A stretch of 15,066 nt of DNA from an uncultured bacterium (GTDB taxonomy: Bacteria; Cyanobacteriota; Vampirovibrionia; Gastranaerophilales; Gastranaerophilaceae), in the NCBI GenBank assembly GCA_900549855.1, contig URPS01000052.1, positions 1 through 15,066 on the forward strand, in the 5' to 3' direction. Shown here one piece after another: positions 6,414 through 13,652 of this stretch. The notes under the pieces were generated by a model, which saw nothing but the letters and a program-made list of their open reading frames with translations, searched no databases and was not told the DNA's origin. Made by a program: the position numbers and the translations under genes. Each line of letters begins with the position of its first letter. Within the stretch, counting starts at the first letter, position 1.

Positions 6414-8753
6414 ATGATAACATTAGATAAATTAAGAATTGGAAAAGAAGGGTTTATAAAATCAATCGAGTGCGAAGACAAGGCGCTTAGAGGACATATT
6501 TTGGATATGGGTTTGACTCCGGGGGTGGAAGTCGAACTTATCAAAACTGCACCAATGGGCGACCCTTTAGAAATTAGAATTAGAGGGTATGAACTTACGA
6601 TAAGAAAAGCAGATGCGGCAAAAATAGTTTTGGAAAAAATCCATAAAGCTCATAGTTTGCCAAGAAAAGAAATTGTTTTCAAAAAGATTGAACACTCTAT
6701 GAAAGGTGAAGAAAGTGTTGAGAAAAGAAATGTTAAGCCTAAAACAAAGCTAAAATTTGCATTGGCTGGAAATCAAAATTGCGGTAAGACTACACTTTTT
6801 AATAGATTAACCGGTTCTAATCAACACGTAGGTAATTTCCCTGGGGTTACTGTTGATAAGAAAGAAGGGCAAATCAAAGGATATGCAAATGTCACAATTA
6901 CAGATTTACCGGGGATTTATTCGCTTTCACCTTATAGTAACGAAGAAATTGTTACCAGAGATTTTATATTAAACGAGAAACCGGATGGAATTATTAATAT
7001 CGTAGATGCCACAAATATTGAACGTAATTTGTATCTAACTTTGCAACTGATAGAACTCAATGTGCCGATGGTAATTGCATTAAATATGATGGATGAAGTT
7101 ACTGAAAATGGCGGAAGTATTGATATTAATGGTTTAGAAGTGGAACTTGGAGTCCCTGTAATTCCTATTTCTGCAGCTAAAAATCAAGGTATTGAGGAGT
7201 TGGTAGAGCACGCAATTAATGTTGCCAAATACTCGGAATTTCCTGCAAGAGTTGATTTCTGTCAAGAAAATGACTCAAAATCCGGTGCAGTTCATCGTTG
7301 TATTCACTCAATGATTCACTTGATTGAAGACCATGCTGTTGCAGTGCAAATCCCTGCGAGATTTGCGGCAACAAAACTTGCTGAAAAGGATTTTCACCTT
7401 ATTAAATCATTAAATCTCGATGACAACGAAGTTGAAACTTGTAACCATATTATTGAAGAGATGGAAAATGATACAGGATTAGATAGTGAAGCGGCCATGG
7501 CGGATATGAGATTCACTTTCATTGAAGGATTGTGCGCTAATTATGTTTCCAAACCTTCTGATACAATAGGGCATAGAATATCTTTGAAAGTTGATAAGGT
7601 TTTGACAGGAAAATATACGGCAATGCCATCATTTTTGCTAATCATGGCATTAATATTTTTCTTAACTTTTGGACCCATTGGCGGATTTTTGTCAGTTTTG
7701 ATGGAAGTTGGAATAGAAAAAGTCATATCTTTTTCTGATCAGATTCTATCTGCTTATGGCTTAAATCCTGTAGTGCATTCGCTAATTATTGATGGTGTAT
7801 TTTCCGGAGTGGGAAGTGTTTTAAGCTTTTTGCCGCAAATTGTTGTTCTGTTTTTCTTCTTATCTATTTTGGAAGACAGCGGTTATATGGCGAGGGTTGC
7901 TTTTGTTATGGATAGATTACTTAGAAAAATCGGGTTGTCCGGCAGAAGTTTTGTTCCAATGATAATCGGTTTTGGTTGTTCTGTTCCAGCTATTATGGCA
8001 TCAAGAACTTTGCCATCAGAACGTGATAGAAAGATGACAATTCTATTGACTCCGTTTATGAGTTGTTCTGCTAAACTACCAATTTATGCATTATTTACAG
8101 CTGCATTTTTTTCTAAGAACCAAGTGTGGATAATTCTTAGTATGTACTTGATAGGTATGGTAGTCGGAATTCTTTTGGCATTTTTCTTGAAATATTTTGT
8201 ATACAGAGGTGAAGCCGTTCCGTTTGTAATGGAGCTTCCTAACTACAGAATGCCGGGATTTGTGAATGTTTATCGACTCATTTATGTCAAGGCAAAGGAT
8301 TTTGTAACCAAAGCGTTTACGATAATTTTCTGGGCAACAATTATCATCTGGTTTATGGAAACCTTTGATACAAGATTGAATTTAGTTACAAATTCTGCTG
8401 ATAGCTTGTTGGCTTTGTTTGGTAATTTTATTGCACCGCTATTCAGACCTTTAGGTCTTGATGATTGGAGAATTTCAACTGCGTTTTTAACCGGATTTAT
8501 GGCAAAAGAAAGTGTTGTAAGTACTTTGAGCGTCTTGGTTGGTGATATTACTAAATCTGGATTGTTTAATCAGATTACGGCATTTACGTTTATGGTGTTC
8601 TGTTTGCTATATACTCCTTGTGTTGCTGCAATTGCAACCGTAAGAAGAGAATTAGGCAGAAAATATGCGGTTCTGGTTGTATTTATACAATGCTTAATTG
8701 CTTGGTGTGTAGCATTTGGGGTTTATAGACTTCTTATGTGTATATTAAATTAG
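6414..8753 (+). CDS. feoB: FeoA-FeoB fusion, ferrous iron transporter
   Basis: A 779-aa ferrous iron importer of the inner membrane. Residues 1-75 are a FeoA SH3-like domain (MGLTPGVEVELI, MGDPLEIRIRGYELTIRK) fused ahead of FeoB through a charged linker (about 76-110). The cytosolic G domain shows GNQNCGKT (119-126), DLPG (164-167), NMMD (224-227) and PISAAK. The membrane part contains both Gate-type motifs, FGCSVPAIMASRTL and LLYTPCVAAIATVRRELG, and ends LLMCILN. FeoA normally binds FeoB to tune GTPase activity, so fusion fixes their stoichiometry; such fusions are known in several anaerobes. No FeoC is seen. GAGG five bases before the ATG supports the start. It follows the zinc exporter after a 127-base gap with its own -10, and the next gene begins 11 bases after its stop. 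Confidence 0.96.
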   Translation: MITLDKLRIGKEGFIKSIECEDKALRGHILDMGLTPGVEVELIKTAPMGDPLEIRIRGYELTIRKADAAKIVLEKIHKAHSLPRKEIVFKKIEHSMKGEESVEKRNVKPKTKLKFALAGNQNCGKTTLFNRLTGSNQHVGNFPGVTVDKKEGQIKGYANVTITDLPGIYSLSPYSNEEIVTRDFILNEKPDGIINIVDATNIERNLYLTLQLIELNVPMVIALNMMDEVTENGGSIDINGLEVELGVPVIPISAAKNQGIEELVEHAINVAKYSEFPARVDFCQENDSKSGAVHRCIHSMIHLIEDHAVAVQIPARFAATKLAEKDFHLIKSLNLDDNEVETCNHIIEEMENDTGLDSEAAMADMRFTFIEGLCANYVSKPSDTIGHRISLKVDKVLTGKYTAMPSFLLIMALIFFLTFGPIGGFLSVLMEVGIEKVISFSDQILSAYGLNPVVHSLIIDGVFSGVGSVLSFLPQIVVLFFFLSILEDSGYMARVAFVMDRLLRKIGLSGRSFVPMIIGFGCSVPAIMASRTLPSERDRKMTILLTPFMSCSAKLPIYALFTAAFFSKNQVWIILSMYLIGMVVGILLAFFLKYFVYRGEAVPFVMELPNYRMPGFVNVYRLIYVKAKDFVTKAFTIIFWATIIIWFMETFDTRLNLVTNSADSLLALFGNFIAPLFRPLGLDDWRISTAFLTGFMAKESVVSTLSVLVGDITKSGLFNQITAFTFMVFCLLYTPCVAAIATVRRELGRKYAVLVVFIQCLIAWCVAFGVYRLLMCILN

Positions 8754-8764
8754 GTTAAAAAAGT

Positions 8765-9418
8765 ATGACAAATTTTGATTTTTTAAAAAAGATAGATGCT
8801 AATCTCTATGAAATAATAAAAGAGGCAGAAAAGCTTTATACCGCTGAATTTTTTGAACAATGTATGGGACAGACAAGAAGATTTGGCGAACAAATGTGTA
8901 AATCTATATTGGCTGAAAGAAGACAATATGACGGAAGTTTTGATGATATGATTGCAACATTAAAAGACCACGCAACTTCTATTCAAGAAAAAGAATTTGT
9001 TGACGATTTGTATTTTCTAAAAAAACAAGGCAATATTTCAGTCCATTCTTCTACAGTAAAAAAAGATGGTATGGCTGCGCTAGAGTGTTTGCAGCGAGCA
9101 TTTGAAGCTGCTATAAATTATGCAGTTTTTTATAAAAAAGGAAATAAATCAATACTAAAAAATCAATATGATATTGAACTCTTGATAACAGGAAAAACCG
9201 GCAAAAGCAGCTTGAGCGAAAAATATGAAACAAAGAAAAAAGAAACTAAAAAGAGTGGAAACGGCAGTAATAAAAAAACTTCTGCACCGGTAAAACAATC
9301 TTACACAATGAAACCAAAAACATATGCCAAGAGTAAAGGTATTACGCCATTTTGGATTTTTGTCGGAATCAGTTCTATTATTTCCGCAATATTGATTTTG
9401 TTAATTGCTGTGTTATAA
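8765..9418 (+). CDS. DUF4145-like protein with C-terminal membrane anchor
   Basis: A 217-aa protein. Residues 10-125 look like a DUF4145 helical domain: FEQCMGQTRRFGEQMCKSIL, then a DDMIATLKDHA stretch, and LKKQGNISVHSS, which matches the L..GN..H signature of that family. A Lys/Ser/Gly-rich linker (about 145-190) follows, and residues 194-217 are a hydrophobic tail (TPFWIFVGISSIISAIL...), so it should be tail-anchored with the domain in the cytosol. DUF4145 occurs alone and in restriction enzymes and toxin-like proteins; its function is not established. It starts 11 bases after feoAB and is probably co-transcribed, but a link to iron transport is unproven. Its stop region has been duplicated next to a REP element. 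The ribosome site is weak (AGG near 8754). Confidence 0.75.
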   Translation: MTNFDFLKKIDANLYEIIKEAEKLYTAEFFEQCMGQTRRFGEQMCKSILAERRQYDGSFDDMIATLKDHATSIQEKEFVDDLYFLKKQGNISVHSSTVKKDGMAALECLQRAFEAAINYAVFYKKGNKSILKNQYDIELLITGKTGKSSLSEKYETKKKETKKSGNGSNKKTSAPVKQSYTMKPKTYAKSKGITPFWIFVGISSIISAILILLIAVL

Positions 9419-9471
9419 AAGTATTTTAAGGTGGGAACTGTGTTATAAATGTATGTCTTTTATGGTGGGAA
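9408..9471. repeat. Imperfect tandem duplication over a stop codon
   Basis: Two units run 9408-9437 and 9438-9471. Both begin CTGTGTTATAAA and end with a GGTGGGAA REP edge. Unit 1 contains the last codons and stop of the DUF4145-like gene; unit 2 is a non-coding copy with a few extra bases. It looks like a duplication made when the REP inserted, or by slippage between REP edges. Confidence 0.65.
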
Positions 9472-9551
9472 CCGCTGACGCTTTTCCTGTCCTGTGACTT
9501 TGTTGGTAAAAATATTGCAACGTCATTGCGAGCGGGAGCGAAGCAATCCAG
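9464..9551. repeat. REP-type repeat, copy A
   Basis: Begins GGTGGGAACCGCTGACGC and ends with the imperfect palindrome ATTGCGAGCGGGAGCGAAGCAAT. Bases 9465-9543 match 11060-11138 with only two mismatches over 79 bases. It lies between two genes, directly past the stop of the minus-strand 469-aa gene. Confidence 0.85.
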
Positions 9552-9560
9552 TATTGATTT

Positions 9561-10970
9561 TTAATTATTATATTTAACAAAAGTGGAAATATATTCTCTT
9601 AGTTTTTCAATAGCAGGATTTTGATTCAAATAATCTCTTGGCAAGGTTTTTATTAATGCCATTGCTTCTTGTATCAGTTTTATGCCAATATCAGGATGTT
9701 TCTTTGTTATGAATTTTGCGGCACTTACTTTATCAAAAATTAATTGCCTTACGTAATCATTTTTTGCTCTTAATGTACTTTTTTTAGATAATTCATCATA
9801 ATTCTCTATAATATTTTTAGATGCATTCATTGATGCACTAAGAACATCTAAATATTCTGTAGGAGAAAATCTATCACACTCTTTTAATGCTTTGGTGTAT
9901 TTTTGTCCAAAAAATACAATTCCGAAATCATCTTTTTCTTTTACCCTATGATTGAACCCATGTTTTGCAATTATTTTAGTGTTATGAGGATTATTTTTAT
10001 TTTTGTCAAATAAAATTGTGTATAATTTACTCGTAAAAATATAAGTATCTAATCTATTCAATTTATCAATTAAAGAAAAGGAACTGTTTATAAAGTCTGA
10101 TTCTAAAGCATTGTCTTTGAATTTGTCATACATATCAGAAAAATACTCACCTAATATTTTTATATTCAACGGTTCTCTATTTTTTACGCTAGTGAGTATT
10201 TTTCTTGCTGTTAAACGAAAATTCTTTTTTAGGTTATCTTCATTGTCTGTATTAAAGATATCTTTTGAAAGTTTGGTTTTTAAAAACAGATTTATTTTGT
10301 TCAATTCTTGCAGGTTATCAACAAAATAAATACCGTTTGGATTGTTGATTTTCTTGTAAATAGATACTAATTCTTTTCTTGTTTCATTAGGAGCAGAATT
10401 TTCTTTTTGCATTGCTATATCAATTTCTGTTTTTATTAGGGTCAAAACGTACGCTGTTTTTGTATTCAAGGGACGAGAAATTGTTTTAAACCCTTTTCCT
10501 AATTGTTCATAATTTGTGCAAACCTCTGTAAGTGCATCTTTTTTGATGTTTAAATACTGCAAGTATAAATTTTCATCTTTTCCTTTGTATACGTTAGCTA
10601 AATCGTCTGCTCTTGATGCAATATGCACACTGTCTTTTTGCTTTTTGGCTATTTCAATAGCTTTAGGTCCAATGAATTTTAGAAATGTAGTATTATCAGC
10701 ATTGGTTTTAATCAGAAATGAGTAAATAATTCCGGCTATACTATCTTGTTTTGCTTCTTCCATTTTTTCTGCTAACTGAACAAATGTATGATTTAACATT
10801 TTTCTAAGTTGATTGCTGTTACATTTGCTATTTGCAACGTACAAATCGCGTGACAATTTCTCAGGATTTATTTGAATTTTATTACGTAAAGAATTGTCTG
10901 CGTGATGTTGGATGTTGTTTAACATTGCTTTAAATTGATATTTTTCTTGCGTAAATTTGTCGATTTGCAT
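9561..10970 (-). CDS. Unknown 469-aa alpha-helical protein
   Basis: I do not recognise this protein. It is Lys/Asn-rich and predicted almost wholly helical by eye, without a signal peptide, membrane segment or obvious catalytic motif. Several segments look like paired helices of a repeat or scaffold protein, for example 200-300 and the C-terminal 370-469 (YVRQLIFDKVSAAKFITKK; LIQEAMALIKTLP). A central HGFNHRVKEKDDFGIVFFG is the most distinctive stretch. The start at 10970 has only a weak AAGG about eleven bases upstream. The gene lies alone between two near-identical 79-bp repeats (9465 and 11060), so it could be a cassette carried or copied with them. Base composition resembles its neighbours. 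Probably a lineage-restricted protein. Confidence 0.75.
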   Translation of the reverse strand: MQIDKFTQEKYQFKAMLNNIQHHADNSLRNKIQINPEKLSRDLYVANSKCNSNQLRKMLNHTFVQLAEKMEEAKQDSIAGIIYSFLIKTNADNTTFLKFIGPKAIEIAKKQKDSVHIASRADDLANVYKGKDENLYLQYLNIKKDALTEVCTNYEQLGKGFKTISRPLNTKTAYVLTLIKTEIDIAMQKENSAPNETRKELVSIYKKINNPNGIYFVDNLQELNKINLFLKTKLSKDIFNTDNEDNLKKNFRLTARKILTSVKNREPLNIKILGEYFSDMYDKFKDNALESDFINSSFSLIDKLNRLDTYIFTSKLYTILFDKNKNNPHNTKIIAKHGFNHRVKEKDDFGIVFFGQKYTKALKECDRFSPTEYLDVLSASMNASKNIIENYDELSKKSTLRAKNDYVRQLIFDKVSAAKFITKKHPDIGIKLIQEAMALIKTLPRDYLNQNPAIEKLREYISTFVKYNN

Positions 10971-11059
10971 TAATTAGTAATTCCTTTGTTATGATTTGTC
11001 TTAATTAGTAAAAAACTCTAAAAAAATAATTTGCTAAAATTCGCAAAATCGCTAAGCAC

Positions 11060-11138
11060 GTGGGAACCGCTGACGTTTTTCCTGTCCTGCGACTTTGTTG
11101 GTAAAAATATTGCAACGTCATTGCGAGCGGGAGCGAAG
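11060..11138. repeat. REP-type repeat, copy B
   Basis: Same sequence and orientation as 9465-9543 with two differences (T for C after GACG, and CTGCG for CTGTG). It ends at GAGCGAAG, two bases before the GTAG head of the transposase unit, so the last part of the palindrome (CAATCCAG in copy A) has been replaced or displaced by that unit. Confidence 0.87.
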
Positions 11139-11140
11139 TT

Positions 11141-11175
11141 GTAGGGTGGGAAAAGCGTCAGCGGTTCCCACCAAA
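11141..11175 (+). repeat. Left REP of the RAYT unit
   Basis: GTAG head followed by GGTGGGAA, a twelve-base centre containing GCGTCAGCGG, and TTCCCACC, which form an eight-base stem; ends CCAAA. Exact inverse of 11733-11767. Its TTCCCA (11165-11170) lies 17 bases before the transposase -10 and may act as a -35. Confidence 0.88.
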
Positions 11176-11187
11176 CCCCATTTTTGA

Positions 11188-11193
11188 TATAAT
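11188..11193 (+). promoter_or_regulatory. -10 element of the RAYT gene
   Basis: A perfect TATAAT is followed by exactly six bases and then the ATG at 11200, so the transcript should be leaderless; no Shine-Dalgarno is present. The repressor gene at 4349 has the same geometry. A 4-of-6 -35 match (TTCCCA) sits 17 bases upstream, within the left REP. Confidence 0.7.
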
Positions 11194-11199
11194 GAACAT

Positions 11200-11730
11200 A
11201 TGTCAAATTATAAACGAATGTATTTGCAAGAATACAATTATGTGTTCTTCACTATTGTTACCAATAATCGTGAAGATATTTTAGTTAAAAATATAAATTT
11301 ATTACGTGACTCTTTTAGATATGCTCTTCAAAATTTTGAATTCAACATAATTGCAATTTGTGTAATGAAAAATCATTTACATATGATTCTAAATGTCAAA
11401 AACATAAAAGAATACCCTAAAATTATATACTCAATAAAATTTGATTTTTCTCATAGATTAAACAAAAATAATAACATCTCAGAAAGTAAATTAAAAAAAG
11501 GTGAAAAAGGAATTTGGCAAAGAAGATATTGGGAACATACTATAAGAAATGAAAAAGATTTTTATACACATATTGATTATATTCATTATAATTCAATGAA
11601 ACATTATAAAATTTCACCTAAAGAATGGAAGTATTCAACTTTTTTAAAATTTGTTGATAAAGGATATTATGATATTAATTGGTGTAATTTTGATGATGTT
11701 AATAGTATAGACAATTTAGACTTTGAATAG
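11200..11730 (+). CDS. REP-associated tyrosine transposase (RAYT, Y1/HUH)
   Basis: A 176-aa single-domain Y1 transposase of the REP-associated type. The metal-binding HUH motif is NHLHMIL (His59, His61). The segment WQRRYWEHTIRNEKDF (about 107-122) and the helix DYIHYNSMKH with the likely catalytic Tyr127 match the conserved C-terminal region of this family (usually YIHxNPVKH; here NSMKH). The catalytic residues are intact. Such enzymes nick single-stranded REP DNA and are thought to spread REPs in the genome rather than move as classical insertion sequences. The gene is very AT-rich, even for this window. It is flanked by inverted GTAG-headed REPs, the right one starting two bases after its stop. 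Translation appears leaderless. Confidence 0.95.
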   Translation: MSNYKRMYLQEYNYVFFTIVTNNREDILVKNINLLRDSFRYALQNFEFNIIAICVMKNHLHMILNVKNIKEYPKIIYSIKFDFSHRLNKNNNISESKLKKGEKGIWQRRYWEHTIRNEKDFYTHIDYIHYNSMKHYKISPKEWKYSTFLKFVDKGYYDINWCNFDDVNSIDNLDFE

Positions 11731-11732
11731 CA

Positions 11733-11767
11733 TTTGGTGGGAACCGCTGACGCTTTTCCCACCCTAC
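11733..11767 (-). repeat. Right REP of the RAYT unit
   Basis: Exact inverse complement of 11141-11175, GTAG head outward on the minus strand. It starts two bases after the transposase stop; its GGTGGGAA/TTCCCACC stem could also act on the end of the transcript, though no T-run follows. Confidence 0.88.
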
Positions 11768-11789
11768 GACTAATTGTTTGACATGTACA

Positions 11790-11958
11790 ATTGCGAGCGG
11801 GAACTAAGCAATCCAGTCATTCCGTTTGTAAGTTTATTTTAAACTTTTGAATTGCCACGAAAATTTTCGGAGTAAAAATTAATATTAATAAACAAAAGTC
11901 TAAATTTTTTCGCAATGACGGCAAACTGAATGGAATAGCGTGAGCGTTTCCCACCAAA
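11790..11958. repeat. Mosaic of inverted REP remnants
   Basis: The interval between the RAYT unit and the ABC-F gene holds no gene. It contains a worn copy of the TTGCGAGC...GCAATCCAG palindrome (11790-11816), a perfect 12-bp palindrome CGAAAATTTTCG (11858-11869), an inverted CGCAATGACG (11911-11920), and an inverted 27-base REP remnant (11932-11958) matching the RAYT-unit repeat at 24 positions. The opposed orientation resembles a bacterial interspersed mosaic element. Confidence 0.7.
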
Positions 11959-12018
11959 TACTGAAAAATCTTACCTCCTTGCTTTGCACCTCTTGCTTAT
12001 GCTAAACTTTTAAGTATT

Positions 12019-13632
12019 ATGATTACTACAGAAAATTTAACCGTACGATTTGGGAAAGACCCATTATTTGAAAATGTTAATATAAAATTTGCAGAAGGCA
12101 ATTGTTACGGACTTATTGGTGCAAACGGAGCCGGAAAAAGTACTTTTTTAAAAGTGTTATCGGGTGATTTGGAGCCAACAAGCGGACAAGTCCATATCAA
12201 AAAAGGGCAGCGTATATCAGTTTTGAAACAAAACCACTTTGAATTTGACGACTATACTGCTATTGATACCGTTATTATGGGCAACAAGCATCTTTATGAT
12301 GTTATGAAAGAAAAAGATGCCTTGTATATGAAGCCCGATTTTAATGACGAAGATGGTATTCGTGTAGCTCATTTAGAAACAGAATTTGCAGAGATGGATG
12401 GCTGGCAGGCTGAATCGGATGCGTCATCGCTTCTTAATGATTTAGGTATTCCTCAAGAATTGCACTATTCATTGATGAAAGATTTGTCCGGTAGCGAGAA
12501 GGTGCGTGTATTGTTAGCTCAAGCTTTATTTGGCACTCCGGATATTCTTCTTTTGGATGAACCTACAAACCACTTGGATTTGGCGACAATTACTTGGTTG
12601 GAAGACTTTTTGATTGATTTCCCTAACACAGTTATTGTAGTTTCGCACGACAGAAAATTTTTGGATAGAATTTGTACACATATTGCAGATATTGATTTTA
12701 GAAATATTCAGCTTTATACAGGTAATTATTCTTTCTGGACACAAGCTAGTGCGTTGATTATGAAACAAAAAGAAGAACGCAATAAAAAATTGGAAGAAAA
12801 AGCGGAAGAATTTAGAAAATTTATTGCAAGATTTAGTGCGAACGCATCAAAAGCAAAACAAGCAACTTCCCGAAAAAATATGTTGGAAAAATTGACTTTG
12901 GAAGATATAAAACCTTCAACAAGAAAATATCCTAGTATAAATTTCAAGTTCTCAAAAATCCCTGGGAAAGATGTCTTGAATGTTCAAGGATTAAGAAAAT
13001 CTGTAAATGACGAGCTTTTGATAAAGGCTTTGTCATTTGATGTAAGGCAGGGTGAAAAAATCGCATTTATTTCTCAAAACCAATTGGCGGTTACAACGCT
13101 TTTTGAAATTTTAGAAGGTAAAATTGAACCGGATGAAGGAACTGTAACTTGGGGAGTTACGGCAACTCATTCTTATTGCCCTAAAGATAATAACGAATTT
13201 TTTAATACGGATAAAAATATTATCCAATGGCTTGCACAATATTCTCAAGAGCAACACGTAAGCTTTTTGAGAGGATATTTGGGCAGAATGCTGTTTTCCG
13301 GTGAAGACGCTGAAAAACAAGTAAAAGTGCTATCAGGTGGAGAAAAAGTTCGTTGTATGTTTGCAAAAACAATGATTGAAGAATCTAATGTTCTTCTTTT
13401 TGACGAGCCAACTAACCACTTGGACTTAGAAGCTATAACGTCTTTAAATAATGCTTTGATTGATTATACAGGAACTGTTTTATTTACTTCTCAAGATTAT
13501 CAATTCATAAACACTGTTGCTGATAGAATTATTGAAATCACGCCAAACGGATATTTGAATTATCAAATGAGATATGAAGATTATCTAAAAAATGCAGATG
13601 TTCAGAAGCGTAGAGCATTGATGTATAAATAA
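12019..13632 (+). CDS. ABC-F family ATPase (YbiT/YkpA-like)
   Basis: A 537-aa soluble protein with two ABC nucleotide-binding domains and no membrane part, as in ABC-F ribosome-associated factors. NBD1 has Walker A GANGAGKST (34-42), signature LSGSE (156-160), Walker B LLLDEP (Asp180, Glu181) and H-loop His210. A charged linker (about 245-305) separates the domains. NBD2 has signature LSGGE (438-442) and Walker B Asp462-Glu463, but its Walker A position reads SQNQLAVTT (352-360), without the usual Gly and Lys, and its H-loop is TSQD (Gln492). The overall order resembles YbiT/YkpA housekeeping members more than antibiotic-resistance ABC-Fs, but the class cannot be fixed by eye. No Shine-Dalgarno precedes the ATG. 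The next gene starts 20 bases after its stop and is probably co-transcribed. Confidence 0.93.
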   Translation: MITTENLTVRFGKDPLFENVNIKFAEGNCYGLIGANGAGKSTFLKVLSGDLEPTSGQVHIKKGQRISVLKQNHFEFDDYTAIDTVIMGNKHLYDVMKEKDALYMKPDFNDEDGIRVAHLETEFAEMDGWQAESDASSLLNDLGIPQELHYSLMKDLSGSEKVRVLLAQALFGTPDILLLDEPTNHLDLATITWLEDFLIDFPNTVIVVSHDRKFLDRICTHIADIDFRNIQLYTGNYSFWTQASALIMKQKEERNKKLEEKAEEFRKFIARFSANASKAKQATSRKNMLEKLTLEDIKPSTRKYPSINFKFSKIPGKDVLNVQGLRKSVNDELLIKALSFDVRQGEKIAFISQNQLAVTTLFEILEGKIEPDEGTVTWGVTATHSYCPKDNNEFFNTDKNIIQWLAQYSQEQHVSFLRGYLGRMLFSGEDAEKQVKVLSGGEKVRCMFAKTMIEESNVLLFDEPTNHLDLEAITSLNNALIDYTGTVLFTSQDYQFINTVADRIIEITPNGYLNYQMRYEDYLKNADVQKRRALMYK

Positions 13633-13638
13633 ACTAAA

Positions 13639-13645
13639 AAGGAGG
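13639..13645 (+). promoter_or_regulatory. Strong Shine-Dalgarno deciding a GTG start
   Basis: AAGGAGG lies seven bases before the GTG at 13653. This fixes the rare start codon of the following gene and shows that this genome does use Shine-Dalgarno initiation. Confidence 0.85.
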
Positions 13646-13652
13646 GTGTATC

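Larger units (their letters stand above)
11141..11767 (+). mobile_element. RAYT transposase unit bounded by inverted REPs
   Basis: A 627-bp unit: a 35-bp REP (11141-11175), a RAYT gene (11200-11730) and the same 35 bases inverted (11733-11767) without a mismatch. The outer tips read GTAG, the tetranucleotide head typical of REPs processed by these enzymes, followed by a GGTGGGAA/TTCCCACC hairpin. The left end has landed in a copy of the other repeat family (copy B). Perfect identity of the ends suggests recent activity or continuing selection. Confidence 0.85.

Noticed and set aside
9464..11958. CRISPR array
   Set aside because: The repeats are few, irregularly spaced, in both orientations and separated by genes; no cas gene is present. 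They fit REP elements.
12019..13632. Antibiotic-resistance ABC-F
   Set aside because: Nothing near it suggests a resistance island or an attenuator leader, and the sequence order looks like the YbiT/YkpA housekeeping type.
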